64,000 nucleotides of DNA from Undaria pinnatifida (Eukaryota > Sar > Phaeophyceae > Laminariales > Alariaceae): assembly GCA_012845835.1 (NCBI GenBank), contig JABAKD010000003.1, forward strand, positions 1,363,984 to 1,427,983, in the 5' to 3' direction. Below are positions 22,825 to 34,688 of this stretch, in pieces. Under the pieces are notes generated by a model. It was not told the origin of the DNA. It ran no database searches and worked only from the letters and a program-made list of their open reading frames with translations. The position numbers and the translations under genes were made by a program. Positions within the stretch are counted from its first letter, which is position 1; each line of letters opens with the position of its first letter.

Positions 22825-23230
22825 TACCTACCTCGCATATGATGTACAGCAGATGCTATGGAGATGGAAGATATACCCCACATCGGTACGGTAAAACCAT
22901 GGTAACTACATGATTGCACATATCGATTGAAATGTTCTATCTTGCGGTTCATATAAAATAACACACACAAAGCTGTAACACATTGTATACCACACCTAAA
23001 AAAAAAAAACGTTTCGTATACCACACCTAACGCATATGATGTACCGCAGATGCTATGGAGATGGAAGATATACCCCGCATCGGTACGGTAAAATCATGGT
23101 AACTACATGGTTGCACCTATCGATTGAAATGTTCCATCTTGGGATCCATGTAAAATAACACACCACGAACCTATAATAACACGTTTTACACCACACCTAA
23201 AAAAAAAAATGTTTCGTATACCACACCTAA
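22825..23230 (+). repeat. Tandem duplication of a ~195-bp unit
   Basis: Two copies share CATATGATGTAC.GCAGATG, TATGGAGATGGAAGATATAC, CATCGGTACGGTAAAA, ACCTATCGATTGAAATGTTC and TACCACACCTAAAAAAAAAA. No coding potential is seen. Confidence 0.8.
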
Positions 23231-23261
23231 CACCAAAATCTGCTAGAATAGTAAACAATAC

Positions 23262-23975
23262 TAGGCAGGTGATATAAGCTGATGCATACCTTCTACTACC
23301 GTCAGACTTGTCCCCTTAAAGGGTTTATAGTTTCCGCGCACAGATCGAGTTGCCCCCCCTCCCCCGATCCCTCTTGTTCAAACGTCCCACCTAAAATCAA
23401 AATCTGCCAGACAGAGTAATAAACACTATTAATACCAGGCGGTTGATATCACCTCATTATCTTTCTAGCCATCCATGCCGTAGCTCCAATTCATCCCCCC
23501 CCCCCCCCCCCCCAACGCCCCCTCCTTCCCGACCACCCGCACCATCGCCTGTCCCTAGCACCGTGCATAGCAAGTCCCTACATCTATGCAACCTAGAGCT
23601 GTTGGAAATCCCCTTCCCCTCCCACCCCCCAAACCCCCCCACCCCTTCGAACACTCCGCCCTCTCCTCACTGGTTGTACGACGTACAGGATATACGCGAC
23701 ACACTGATGCATTCCTTCCACAACCGTTAGATTTGTCCCCTTGACGGGTTTATAGTTTCAGCGCACAGATTGAGTTACCCCGCCCGTCCCCCCCCCCGCT
23801 CCCTCTTGTTCAAACCCAGGCCCCCACACCCTTGAAAACTCCGCCCTCCCCTCACCGGTTATACGACTTACAGCATACACCTAATAAACTGATGCATTCT
23901 TTCCACAGCTGTCAGATTTTGTCCCCCTCAAAAACGGGTTTTATAGTTTCCGCGCGCAGACTGACTAGCACCACC
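23262..23975 (+). repeat. Three spaced copies of a ~130-bp unit with C-rich tracts
   Basis: Each copy has CTGATGCATTC, then CCGT(C/T)AGA, TTGTCCCC, CGGGTTTATAGTTTC.GCGC and ACAGAT(C/T)GAGTT. Poly-C tracts at 23497 and 23790 separate them. The Pro-rich frame 23443-23730 is low complexity. Confidence 0.75.
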
Positions 23976-24061
23976 CTGTTGACCCTGGTACAAGCTACAT
24001 TGTAGTTCCAAGGAGAGTCGCCGACCTATATCCTTAAAAAGGACACACCTAGTAACACGTG

Positions 24062-24148
24062 CGATCGGAGTATCACACACAGCTTGCAAAGATGAGTTTC
24101 GATAAAACCTTCGGTCTCACAGCTGGAGTGTATTTTCATTTTTATATT
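24062..24148 (+). repeat. Dispersed repeat I, copy 1
   Basis: Shares CACACAGCTTGCAAAGATGA, GTTTCGA..AA and CTCACAGCTGGAGTGTATTT with 47688-47763. Weaker relatives lie at 41550-41640 (+), 48596-48630 (-) and 53815-53882 (-). Confidence 0.7.
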
Positions 24149-24544
24149 ACATGTCTTCGAGTTTTTCAAAATTGTTCAGCCACTCTCCTCCATTGATTCT
24201 GCCCCTAAATTAGACCGGTATGCTCAACAGAAATACCCTCCCCACCCCCGCATGGACCTACGTTGCCCTCGCAAAAAGCGACACGCTATGATACCCAGGA
24301 TATTAGTGCGTAGGATCAAAGCGACAAGGTTGCTCGTCCAGGTAGCCTCGTGTGTGCAGCCTCTCCCACAGCTACGTATGGCGGCAGTGCACGACAAAAA
24401 TTCATGAAAGTTTCCTCCTTTGTTGTAGTACGCATCTATTCCTCTTCCTATCTACAGCGGTACCCAAAAATGTCTTATTCTGCGCTAAACTCCGTGCATT
24501 ATTAATTCTGATTCACCCTCTTGGAACGTTAAGAGGGACTTTCG

Positions 24545-24885
24545 TTTTTGTGCTTATCCTTTCTATCATCTTCACACTTTTCCATTCTCCTTCTCCTACC
24601 CTCGACGTAGCTCAGACACGGGATCATAAAACAGTAGGCTCTTTCTCCCCCCTCCCCAATATACGGTGCGTGCCTTTCATTTTTATCTCGGGAATGTTCC
24701 TCCAGCTATTTCTTCCCTCGTCGACTCCCGTCGAATTGTGCCTGCCCACGCTGCTAGGCGCTCTCAACAGTGCATCCCTTTGAGTTTCTTGTTGCAAATA
24801 AACTCAACCCTCGCGGGATTCGAAGCCCAGAACCAACTCTAGTAGTAGCATTCGAGGGTAACCGCTAGACCACCCGGGCGACCAC
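24545..24885 (-). mobile_element. tRNA-derived SINE, minus copy
   Basis: On the minus strand the tRNA-like head (A-box GGTGGTCTAGCGGTTA, B-box-like GGGCTTCGAATCCC) begins near 24885. It is followed by a body matching 21235-21450 and the reverse of 59285-59440. The head cannot form a proper acceptor stem, so it is not a tRNA gene. The plus-strand frame 24352-24783 overlaps it and is rejected. Confidence 0.65.
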
Positions 24886-25761
24886 TTGTGGACATGTGTC
24901 TGAAAAACGCGACTTTTACCTGCAGCAGAAGATTTCAGCCACGCACACAAAACGACCCGGGCTGCTGGGTTCAGAGCGTGTGTCCGAAACGCGATGAGAG
25001 GGTATTTGAGCCACGCGGGTAGCACGGCCAACAATGCGATGAATCTCGTAGTTCCTAGATCCATCGTAGACGCCTTTGATTTGAATGCGATCGTCGATTT
25101 TTTGGTCGGTCGTTGTACACGGACGGGGTTCCCAAAAGGCCAACTCTTCGCAATTTCCAAGTGAGGTTCAACCATTCAATCGGTCGTACTTACGTTTTTC
25201 AATTTTTATAAAAAAAAAGTGAGATCATGACGATGAAAATCATCTGTAGTATAGTATAGTGGTCGTAGTGAATAAATATACACTTCGTACCAGATAGCAG
25301 GTCGGCGTTACTCAGAGAGAGGTAGAGAGTTTGGTGGCGGGCTGTATATAGGCCCGAGGCAGAAGCCTACAGCGCAAGCATCAACCCTCCCCTAGTGTAC
25401 GATGAACGCCAGCTAATTGTTTCCCGGCGCGGTGTGTGGCTTCATGCCGATGCTCGCTCATAGCTCTCTCATAGATGGCAATCATTGATTGTGTGATAAT
25501 TTGACACGTGGCACATGATTCGTGCATGCATGTGATGATGTACGGTGTATGATTTGTACGATATGTCCTGATATCGGGAGACCGCCAGCCCGAATGAAAA
25601 AACACACCGTTGAGGAGGCACCCAGGCACTATGCCCACTCACTGAGAGCAAACACACTATTACTAATTCATGGGTGGGTCTGTTTTCAACGACCACACAC
25701 GGAGCGAAAACCACGTGGCGGCGGTAGAAACTACAGCAGCAGGCGAGTTTGTTTTTTCGAC

Positions 25762-26038
25762 GCATGCTACGACAGAGGTACGAGCATTTTTCGCCTGAAA
25801 TGTTTTCAGAATGACGGGGCCCCTTGATTTTTTTTTTTTTAACCCAAAATTGTCGGAAATCGCCCATTTTCTTTGCATGATTCTTGTTGCATACCTAGGC
25901 CATGGGATTTTTCATACGGTCGTATATAGCTTTATTTTTCTTCCAAATCGGTTTTGTGGGAGAGGTCTTAAAGCTCCCCGAATCGAGGGGTAGTATTAAG
26001 AAAAAAGTGGTGCACCTCTATCGTAGCACGCGTCGCGC
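25762..26038 (+). mobile_element. MITE-like element, TGCTACGA termini
   Basis: The left end CGACGCATGCTACGACAGAG and the right end CTCTATCGTAGCACGCGTCG are reverse complements apart from two positions. The interior has CCTGAAATG, ATGACGGGGC, TTGCATACCTAGGCCATGGG and GGTAGTATTAAG, shared with the copies at 21.8, 33.3 and 62-63.2 kb. Size ~275 bp, no transposase. Confidence 0.8.
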
Positions 26039-26639
26039 ATCCCAGGCGAGACCGAAAGTGAACCGAAAATGTCCCACTCGAGTTGAATTACTGTCATACT
26101 GCTCATACACATAATGTTGTACGTCTCATGCCATTGACATCCAACACATCCGGTGCCCCTCTCTTATCTTTTATCCTAAAGAGGGTAGAGATACAAACTC
26201 TCTGTGATCACGAAGTACCAGAAGGAGAGGAATTCCATTAATCATTATCTCACAACACCGCACGGAGGTCTGGTCCTCCTGCTTACCAATAAAAGTCCTG
26301 GATAGCACACCCGGCAAACTGCGGAAGAGAAGGAGAAAGAGAAAAAGGAAAACTGAGGAAATAAACAGGAGAGAAAACAGCTATTACCGGTACGCGATGC
26401 AAGGCTGCGCTCCGCGAGTGGCTACGATATGCCGCCCGCTGCGTATGCGCTTCAGCTTTCCGGCGTATCTCACGCCCCCAGTGCCAACATTCCGGTGTTG
26501 CGTTTTTCTGTGTTCTCACGACTTGTTTAGGTAGCCCCGGTTTTCCGCTTTAAAGTTCGACCAAAAGCCTTATCAAGCTTCCCCGGTCCCACATTGCAGC
26601 CCCCGTTTCTAGTAGCTCACAACCGTGGAAGCTCGGGGC

Positions 26640-27075
26640 CAGGTATGTACCTATGGTCTGCCAGTAACAGCCGCCCTTCGTGTTTTCGTAGACCGATTGC
26701 TACTGGTGGACCATTGATAGGTAAATACCTGACCTCGAGCTCCCACGATTGTTTGAGCTCCATCACAGAAGGGTTGTATCTGTTACAATGAGGCGTCTTA
26801 GACTCATTACGAGGCGTGGGGGAATCTGCAGTCTCTTTTCGTCAATCTTTCCCTTTTGATTTTGTTACTGCTTCCGTATCTTTTTCTTGTTTCCCTTCAC
26901 ATCCTTAAAGTCAGTTGCCTAGACTCTTCGCGTTTTTGTAGCCCAATTGCTGTTGGTATTTCGTAAGTATAGACCCGACCTCGAGCTCCCACTGTTGTGA
27001 GCTCCACCACAGGATTTTAACTCTAGCAAAAGGCGTCTTTGCGTCTTTACGAGGTGTTGGGAAATCTATGGCCTC
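26640..27075 (+). repeat. Two direct copies of a ~150-190-bp unit
   Basis: Copies near 26680-26845 and 26930-27080 share TTTTCGTAG.CC.ATTGCT, GACCTCGAGCTCCCAC, GAGCTCCA.CACAG, AGGCGTCTT and TTACGAGG.GT. No gene is supported. Confidence 0.7.
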
Positions 27076-27095
27076 ATTTTCGTTTGTTTTGAATA

Positions 27096-27298
27096 CAGTG
27101 GTGGACCCATTATAAGACCATTCGGTTTAAGACCATAGTAGAGACGAGACCAGGTAAATCGGCTTGTCACAAAGAAGAAGCTACTTGGAATTAGTGTGGG
27201 ATGATTTTTTCGGTAATAGATTATACGACCACAGTAGAGATAAGACCACCTAAACGGGCTTGTCACGGGGTAGTCTTAAACTGGGTACACCACTGCTG
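27096..27298. mobile_element. 203-bp mariner/pogo-like MITE flanked by TA
   Basis: The termini are CAGTGGTGGACCCATTATAA at the left and, on the reverse strand, CAGCAGTGGTGTACCCAGTT at the right, each next to a TA dinucleotide. Subterminal blocks such as AAGACCA and CGGCTTGTCAC / CGGGCTTGTCAC are also inverted. Terminal CAGT, TA target duplication and no coding sequence fit a non-autonomous Tc1/mariner-superfamily element. Confidence 0.75.
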
Positions 27299-27892
27299 TA
27301 GCCACATCTTCGATCCCCTTTCCAACGTCGGGGTGTTTTCTTTACATCATTTTACTGTCGTATGATCTGCATCTACAACTTCTCAGGATGGGCCAATGTT
27401 ATGGAGTGGTGTGCGTGTCTACGAGTAGCTATAATGTGAAGATAGATCCCTAGAACGGTTCTGGCGGACGTGATGTAGTATTCGCTGTTTTAGGATTATT
27501 TTCGTTGGGCGCTGAAGTGGTCAACCATAGATGTGACGGGGGATTGATATCATCCACCGTCCCCATCGAACCACTTGGAACCTTGACCTGTACCAAGCTT
27601 TTCGCGAAGAGAGAGGCAATCTACGACGAGAAACTCTTCCTCCCAGCACCGATACCTCCTGTGTTCATTGCCACCCGGCAACAATTTGACACTCTCGCCC
27701 AAGGAAGCAGATAGAAAAAAGTTAAAGCAGACAGGGGCAGAGGACGTTCACGATCTGGTGCAACGGGTGACTTTCAAATGCCAAGAGCTTGCTGGTGCAG
27801 AAAAACTATGCCGGTCCTTCTCGTGATGTGCGTTGGAGAAACACGTGTTGATGTGGCTTTATCATTTCTGCCCTGTACGCATTTAAATAATC

Positions 27893-29031
27893 CCGGACGG
27901 TGCTCCCGTCAACTGGGAGACGATGAATGCTTTCCAACCCGTGTCGGGCAACGCTCCGCCACGGGAGGTGTGGGCCCTCCACCCAGACAAGAACTTGAGC
28001 GACAAGTCGACTCCCATTGATCCGAAGTACTACCAAGCCGGAAAGGTGCGCAGCAGGGCCAAGGATCACGTGCAGCGCGCCAAGCATAAGCCAGGACGCA
28101 GGGAGATGGGCGAAGCACGTCTCGCCGCCACCTCTAAGCGTCTAGCGGTTTCCCCCGCGACGAAGAAGAGGCGGAGGGCGGCACAGAACAGGCTATATAG
28201 GCAAGCACACCGTACCAAGAGAGAGATGCAACCTCATCGCCTCAAGAACGAGGCGAACAAGCGATGGGATAACTTATACGGACCCCGCCCTATGCAGAGG
28301 AAAGAGAGCACACCCAACGTTCCACGGTGGTTGGTCCTCTTCGACCTGTGACCGGGGGCGCAAGCGAAGTGTCCCCACACCGGCGGGAACCCGACGGCTT
28401 TGGAGGTGCTCCGGAACTACAAGCTTTCGGGGAAGAAGGCAATCCTATCCGTCCTCCACCCGGACAAGGCGGGCCGGAGGCTCAAGTTGGGACGAAGGGC
28501 CGGGAATAGCACCTCGGAAGAAGTAGACGCCCTTCTAGTGAGGTTCGGGGCTATGCGCCGTAGCGTAAACAACGACATAGAAAGGGCCGAGGAAATGGTG
28601 GAGGATGAACAACTTTCCGCAGAAGAAAAGATGCCCCAGACCGGGCACGGAGCGAAGGTTGAAGACCCGGACTGGAAGCACCCCGTCGCCACCCTTGTCA
28701 AGGAGATAGACGCAATCCCACAGACGTCCGTGTCTGCAGAGGACGCCGGGACTGACGAGGCGTTTGCCAGCCACTTGGCGTCGTGGGAGCGTGTTTGCCT
28801 GGAGCATGAAAAGGCATACATCAGGTACAGGACGAGCCAACTCAAGGAGAAGGCCAACTTCTCCTCCACCAACCGGGTTACCTAGAGTGAGCGGGCGGCG
28901 TTGATCAGGGGAGAGGTGGCCGGCGCAGGCAGCGGTAGCGGCGCAGGCAGCGGTAGCGGCGCAGGAACCGGCGTAGGTAGCGGTACAGGGAGCGGGGGAG
29001 GTAGCGGCGGCATTGGTCCAGAAGTTGATTG
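27893..29031 (+). pseudogene. Broken reading frame with two HPD (J-domain-like) motifs and a Gly/Ser tail
   Basis: One frame runs from after a TAA near 27885 to TGA at 29031. It is interrupted only by TGA at 28349-28351 and TAG at 28883-28885; there is no frameshift, and the segments stay in register. Part 1 (Met at 27923, 142 codons) has EVWALHPDKNLSDK, then a Lys/Arg-rich block (KKRRRAAQNRLYRQAHRTKR). Part 2 has LRNYKLSGKKAILSVLHPDK, a helix-like EEVDALLVRFGAMRRSVNN and an acidic region. Part 3 is GAGSGSG repeats. HPD preceded by a basic helix and followed by a helix is the J-domain plan, but the match is loose. I do not know the family. It could be a pseudogene, a transposon-carried gene, or a gene using stop-codon readthrough. 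Confidence 0.5.
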
Positions 29032-29152
29032 ATGGGCGTGTGGCTTTTCTGACTTGGGCGTAGCATACCGGTGGAGAGCGTCGCTTCAACGATCATGAGG
29101 AAGATTGAATATAAATAACACCAAAATGGTGGAGCTGTTTCTGTATTATCTT

Positions 29153-29340
29153 GCTGACCAAAATGTCTGCCTGTCTCCGCAAAATGACGCTGACAAGAAT
29201 GTAAGCATTTTCCCACGGAATGCTTCTGACGGAATGATGGTCAAAAGCTCACCGCATAATTGCACTGATACAAACGTAAGACGTTATCCGCATAATTACG
29301 CTGACTGAAACGTAAGCCTCGTATTTCCGCGGAATTGTGT
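29153..29340 (+). repeat. Five in-frame 36/39-bp tandem units, (A/T/S)D-x-N-V...P-x-N
   Basis: Units start GCTGAC, GCTGAC, TCTGAC, ACTGAT, GCTGAC and differ in length only by whole codons (36, 36, 39, 36, 39). They translate as ADQNVCLSPQND, ADKNVSIFPRNA and so on, with a TGA in the last unit. It lies 120 bases downstream of the broken J-like frame, on the same strand. It may be a decayed coding repeat. Confidence 0.55.
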
Positions 29341-30950
29341 TGACATGTCAGCATGAATCCGCGGATCCATGCAGCTAAAAAGGAAAACTGGAACAACAGC
29401 AGGAGAAAACGAAACAAAAAATAGAAATCAGAGGGATTCCTGCCTGGAACGAGAAAAAAAAAGGAACAAATCATAAAGAAGAGACGTATGATACCATGAA
29501 ATGAAATAAAATACATACAAACGCAGAAAATGCGAAAAAAAAGCGGCAACTAACTACTGTATACAGCATTGCGGCTGCAGGCTCGAACTCGCGTCCTCAA
29601 ACTCGAAAGAAAAAGCCTGTCTTCTAGACCATTTGACCATAATATCAATGACCGAAGAGAGATATACATATTTTGGAGAAAATAATTTTCCCGTCGGCAG
29701 TTAAGAGCTAACTGAGGACGGCTGAAAAGTGGGAGAATACGCCGAGGGCGACCTCCAGAATGTGTATACCTGGGTATCATCATAGACTACATACAGTTAC
29801 TTATATTTGTTTTGTCTTTTCCCTGACCGGGCTCGGTTGGTACATCACTGGCCTCTCAAGACCTCCCACTTGAACACACCGCCTCCTTCCCTTGCTTGCG
29901 GAACGGTCCAGCTTTTCTTTGATTTCTTCATTCGCTTTTTATGTTCATTCACGTTCTTTTTCTTCTTCTATCGTTTTTTCAGTTGTTTCTTGATTTTTCA
30001 ACGGTTTCATTCAAATTGGTTTCTGCCAACTCGATTAGGACATTTTTTCTTCGTTTTTTGTCAACTCTTTGTCCTTTCATTTGTAGAAGTTGAACTTCCT
30101 CCAAAGTTGCCGCCTGCAAGGACTGTTGAAGTTTCTTATCACTTCTCCGACGCGTCTGCAAATAATGCCAACGTCGCGATCAAACGCCTTTTTACTTGGA
30201 GATCCTACCCTGGGGTTATCTCCTTAACCTAAAGCATGTGCAGCTAAACATCGTCGCAACGGGTGTCCTCTTTCACTGTTGTTGAGCTTGCTGGCTCCAT
30301 GAACGCGTGATACTCTATAACTTACAGCTTGTGCAGTGAAACGTCGTTGCAACTGTTGTTTTCTTTCCCTCTTTGCTTGTGAACTCAATCGATACATTTA
30401 TACGCTGCACAGTTACTCTGAAATCACAAACCGTCAGTCGAACGGCATCAATGGCCCATTTAAACATACCAAGTACTTCGTAACGACTGTATTTTGGAGG
30501 CAAACGCGATGAATCAAAGCCCACCGTGTGTTGCACTGAACTTTACAAACAGATGTATACAACTACTCACTACAAATCGGCCCTGAGAGGCCTCCATTTT
30601 TTTCGCTTTCCACGTTAACTTTAGGACATTCTCCTCTCCGGACGGCTGAGCGGGCTTGGAAGCCTGAAACAGCGCTCTCAGCGCTTTTACATTTTTTTTT
30701 CAAAATTGAAGCTTAAAAGTCTTTTTTTTCTCAATCAAGGTGAATTTTTTTCTTCCCCTAAGTTTAAACCTCCTGTTTTTTGGGAATACCACATACTACC
30801 TGGACACCGGCTGCTCTCGTTATTTGAGGAATGGTCCAGCTTTTCTTCGATTTCTTCGCGTTTCTATTGTATTTGCACGAAGCTTTCATCATGCCAGAAG
30901 AGGTAGATCTCAGGTTGGCTCATCACATCATCATCACCCCAGTTCCGCCC
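29341..30950. other. Intergenic; tRNA-like relic and short repeats only
   Basis: Near 29580-29650 (minus) is a tRNA-like relic: A-box TGGTCTAGAAGAC and B-box-like GAGTTCGAGCCTG without a matching acceptor stem. A short repeat (CGGTCCAGCTTTTCTTTGAT / ATGGTCCAGCTTTTCTTCGA) occurs at 29905 and 30832. No gene is seen. Confidence 0.5.
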
Positions 30951-30954
30951 AGAG

Positions 30955-31530
30955 GCGCAAAGCAGCGCTAGCTCAGCAGCGCATCGCCGTGCGGTGCCGT
31001 TCCCTGGCGTGCCCTGGTGGTGTGCCCTGCCGTGCGGTGCGGTACTGCTGTGCGACGCTGTGCGGTGTTGTGCGGTGCTGTGTCGTGCTGTGCTGTGGTT
31101 AGTTCATGTCATATCAGAGGTCCTATCTTGGTCTAGCTTGGCGCATCATCATCAACTCGGCTATGCTCAGCAGAGCGCACCGCAGTGCTAGCTCAGCAAT
31201 GTAGCGCCGTGCAGTGCTGCGCGGGGCCGTGCCCTGCCGTGCCATGCCCTTGCCATGCCGTGCGGTGCGGTACTGCTGTGCGGTGCGGTGCCATGCTGTG
31301 CCGTGCTGCGTGCTTTTTGTTGTACATGACAAGTATCATTCCAACTGTCATACCACCGGTACCCCTGCTGTACGTACCAGGTACTATATATATGTTGAAT
31401 CACAAAACAAATGCTCTCACAGCTCAGCTCAGCCCAGCTATAGCTCAGCAGCGCAGCGCCGTGCGGTGCCGCACGGTGCCGTGCCGTGCCTTGCCCTGCG
31501 GTGCTGTGTCGAGCTGCGCTGTGCCGTCTT
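30955..31530. repeat. GTGCC/GTGCGGT degenerate repeat in three blocks
   Basis: Blocks at about 30965-31100, 31185-31315 and 31430-31530 each begin with AGCTCAGCA and continue with irregular CCGTGCGGTGCCGTGCC units and CTGTGCTG. The Cys/Ala and His/Gly frames across them are repeat translations. Confidence 0.85.
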
Positions 31531-33327
31531 TCGAACATACAGCAGTATGATACCCGGTGCCGACCGGTATGTATGTACGTGTGTACTTGTCTTTTTTTCG
31601 ATTTCTTCATTTGGTTGTCCTCTTTTGGTCCTCCATCTTTTCCTCCGAAAATTACACCTATACTGGCGATCAGAACGTGACATCGCCAACAAGCACACAC
31701 AGCACAGGGCAGGGCAATCAGCTCTGCGCATAAAGCAGCTCTTGGCATTATCAAATCGCTACGTAAATGACCAAATCATGGGCTTCTTCTTTCTGCCGCC
31801 TTCGCCTTTAGTTGTATTCTTCCTTGCGCGAGCATAGTGGGCGGCGTCAGCCGCCCGCGGAGCGGAGCTCCTGTAACTCCTATAGTAATGCCACACATTG
31901 TGTAAATGCGTCTTACAACGTTGCGTGTTATTTTGATGACCGCTCCCACGAACACGCTCTATTTTCCAACTATGATAAATCCCTAAGCAGCTACTGAAGC
32001 TGATGATCAAGCTAAACTAGAACATAGTGGACTGCAGAGCCCATGTTCCAATACACCCCCATGACGAGAAGTCATTAGTTAGCTAGAGGAACCTGATACT
32101 CGAAATAATAAACACAAATTGTACGCCATATTAAGACTTGTGTATGAACAGCGGCAGTATGGATGGAAGCTTGCCATTTATAGAATCAAAATACGAATGG
32201 AACAACATGTTCAGACCTGTTACATGAACAGTTGCAACATGGATGAAATCGTGTCACAAAAAACGCTTGGAATTACCTACCAGCGAAAAATACTCTACAT
32301 AAGAAGCGCAAACCAGTCTGCTGGGTGTTCAACGCACGGCCTTAATCGACACCTAGACAAAAAATCTACGATAATAAAACTGTGCACGCGGTACCAGTGC
32401 AGCGAAAATGCGTATTATTCAGTTTTGTGTATGTGCATACGTGCACGAAAGAAGTCTACGGATACAGATAGCACGGCATAGACTATGATTATGGTGGGTG
32501 TAGTCGTATCACAAAAGCTATACTCGTGATGCTGTTTTGGTGATCAGGGGTAATATCCTAGAAAAAAGCGACATAAAGTATCTGCTGTACGGTTAGTACG
32601 CCCCGCTCAAAGAAAATCCATTGCAATTTGTCGACGTATGTATGTGTCCAGCGCTATACTGCAATGTGCATGTACCACACGTGCAGCTTTGCGAGCATGT
32701 ATGTATGATACACGTGCTCGAAAATAAGGTATTTCAAAGCCAAGGGAGAAACTCAAGAACTTGAAGAAGTTGAGTCCAATACGAAAAATGTGAATCATGC
32801 TTCGTAGGAGCTTGTATGACTTGTATAATACTACGTGATGAGAAATAAATAAAACATTGTCCTGTACTATACTGAAAAGTGTACATAATACAATTTTGTA
32901 AGCTTGTGCTCTTAATACTACAGAATCTTACTTGTACTTACATCAGTATAACGCAACTACTGCTGCTGCTATAGTGGACTACAGTACACAAAATAAAGTT
33001 GCACTACTGCTACTCCGAACATATCGCTACTTAGAAGCCAAATAACTCGAAGAAGCTGCTGAAGTCTATGAAACTGATGCAGATGATAAAAGCTGATGTA
33101 CTTTTTGGAGACGACGTAGATCATGAAGCTGTTGCACTTGATGAGGCTGATGAAGCTGAAGTAACCGATGAAGCTGAAGCTTGTGATGAAGCAAACGCAG
33201 TTAGCTATTGAAACTGATGTAGTAGTGTTGCGGAAGCCGCCTTTGCTGTATGTAGGTGTGACGAGGCTGATGTAGCTCCCGCCACAGGTTTGCTGCAGTT
33301 GCTGAGGGTGGCCATGATGATAATGGT
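31531..33327. other. Intergenic, A/T-rich, nothing supported
   Basis: Short frames only; the longest (32119-32481) shows no family signature. From 33050 to 33230 a run of GAAGCTGATG-like units is repetitive. Confidence 0.5.
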
Positions 33328-33575
33328 GATGATAAAGACGCCTGCTACGGTAGAGGTACACACTTTTTTTTCCGACTTTCCTGGCTTTAGGAGCTTAAGA
33401 ACTCTCCCAAAAAACTTCGGAGAGAAATGAAACTGCTACCGGATGAAAAAAACCCAAGGCCTAGGCATACAACAAAAATCACGCAAGAATATCCAACGAT
33501 TTTGGGTTAAGGAGCCCCGCCATTCAGAAACCTTTTCACACGAAAAGTGCTACCTCTAGCGTAGCACGCATCAAT
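33328..33575 (-). mobile_element. MITE-like element, TGCTACGA family
   Basis: Ends GACGCCTGCTACGGTAGAGG (left) and ACCTCTAGCGTAGCACGC (right). Internal ACCGGATGAA, GGCCTAGGCATACAAC and GGAGCCCCGCCATTCAG are the reverse of the interior of the copy at 25762-26038. Confidence 0.8.
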
Positions 33576-34416
33576 ACTGTCGTCGAAGACGTTTGCCCCA
33601 AGCCTTGATTCGCCAAAGGTTCTGTGTCTTGATTTGCTGATTGCACCATTTTCGTTTGCCGTTAAAACGTTGATGTTGGCGGTGATGACGGCATTCCTAT
33701 GGATGGTGAGTAGATTATGGGAGAGGTAGTCGTTGAGAAGTTGACGGGCATGATGATGAAGTCGCAGCGATGGATATGTATCTGATTGGATATCGAATGA
33801 GTAGTAATATAAGTAGAACACGAAGTAGGTGTGGGGGTCTCAGAAGTAGTTTCCGCTGGAGATAATGTAGCTAGGCTGTAGACGCTGTTTCTGTTCCAGA
33901 CTCCCATCTCCTTGTCGATGCGTCCCTCCGATGAGCCGCGTCCGGTAATTCCTAAACTTTGAAAAGGTGTCCGAAACTTATCGCCATCCCCCCCCCCGTT
34001 GAACGGCTTTTCAGACGTTTGGGATCTGCCCAAACAGTCCAAGCGTCGCGATTGAGGGCCTGTTGAGGTCCTTCTCGCGCTCACTCGCCGATGTCCCGAA
34101 CCTGCTTGGCTGCTTTGTAGAGTGATCAATGGCATTAGCTTCCTGCGTGGCTGCGGTGGCTAGAAACGAAAGTCCTCCCTGGAAATCCTGCCCCCGCGGT
34201 GGTGTTGCTGAAAGTCCATGGCGAAGTTGGAGGTGTCGTTGTTGGCCTGCCTCTTTGGAGTCCGTGCTCTTCGTTGGAATGGGACGTAGTTAGCTGCACC
34301 GAGCGCCACTTCCTGTAAATGTGGCACTTCATACCACTGAGTCCTGCGCTTGCATGGCGACCCCGCGTCCTGCAATTGATCGCGTGCTTTAAGAACGCGA
34401 GAGGAGGTCCGTGTAC
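33576..34416. other. Flank of LTR element, unassigned minus-strand frames
   Basis: Minus frames 34425-34135 and 34135-33662 are open and adjacent but in different frames. They show no retroelement motif I recognise. They could be remains of another element. Confidence 0.3.
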
Positions 34417-34688
34417 TGTAGACACGCCTTGAGCTAGGCAAGGTCTACTTAACCAGAAAGTATCCCCTCTTGGCCTGAGGGGGGCTGGTCAGCACCATTC
34501 AGGTGCTAGGAAAGGAGAGAGAATTTGTTGTTTTTACTCCGAACACAAGAAAACAAGCGATCTTTACTTCATCCCCGAATCCCCATACATACCAGAATCC
34601 AGAAGAGGATAAATAGAAGCCCCTGCTGTCTTCAGATCTAAATAACGTTCACACCCCACATCAGATCCTCAGCAGTCAATTACCACCA
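34417..34688 (-). repeat. 3' LTR of the element
   Basis: Begins TGTAGACACGCCTTGAGCTA and ends CAATTACCACCA on the plus strand. It shares GGGGCTGGTCAGCACCATTC and ATCCAGAAGAGGATAA with the other LTR, with scattered substitutions, so the insertion is not recent. Confidence 0.88.

Noticed and set aside
24800-24885. tRNA gene (also 6067-6140, 29580-29650, 40170-40215, 41095-41165)
   Set aside because: A- and B-box-like motifs are present, but acceptor stems do not pair; these are SINE heads, a relic, or part of the TRIM.
24804-25175. Minus-strand frame of 123 codons
   Set aside because: It begins in or overlaps the SINE head and shows no family pattern.
33662-34425. Two minus-strand frames beside the LTR element as extra pol
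   Set aside because: They lie outside the LTR and have no integrase, RNase H or zinc-knuckle motif; they remain unassigned.
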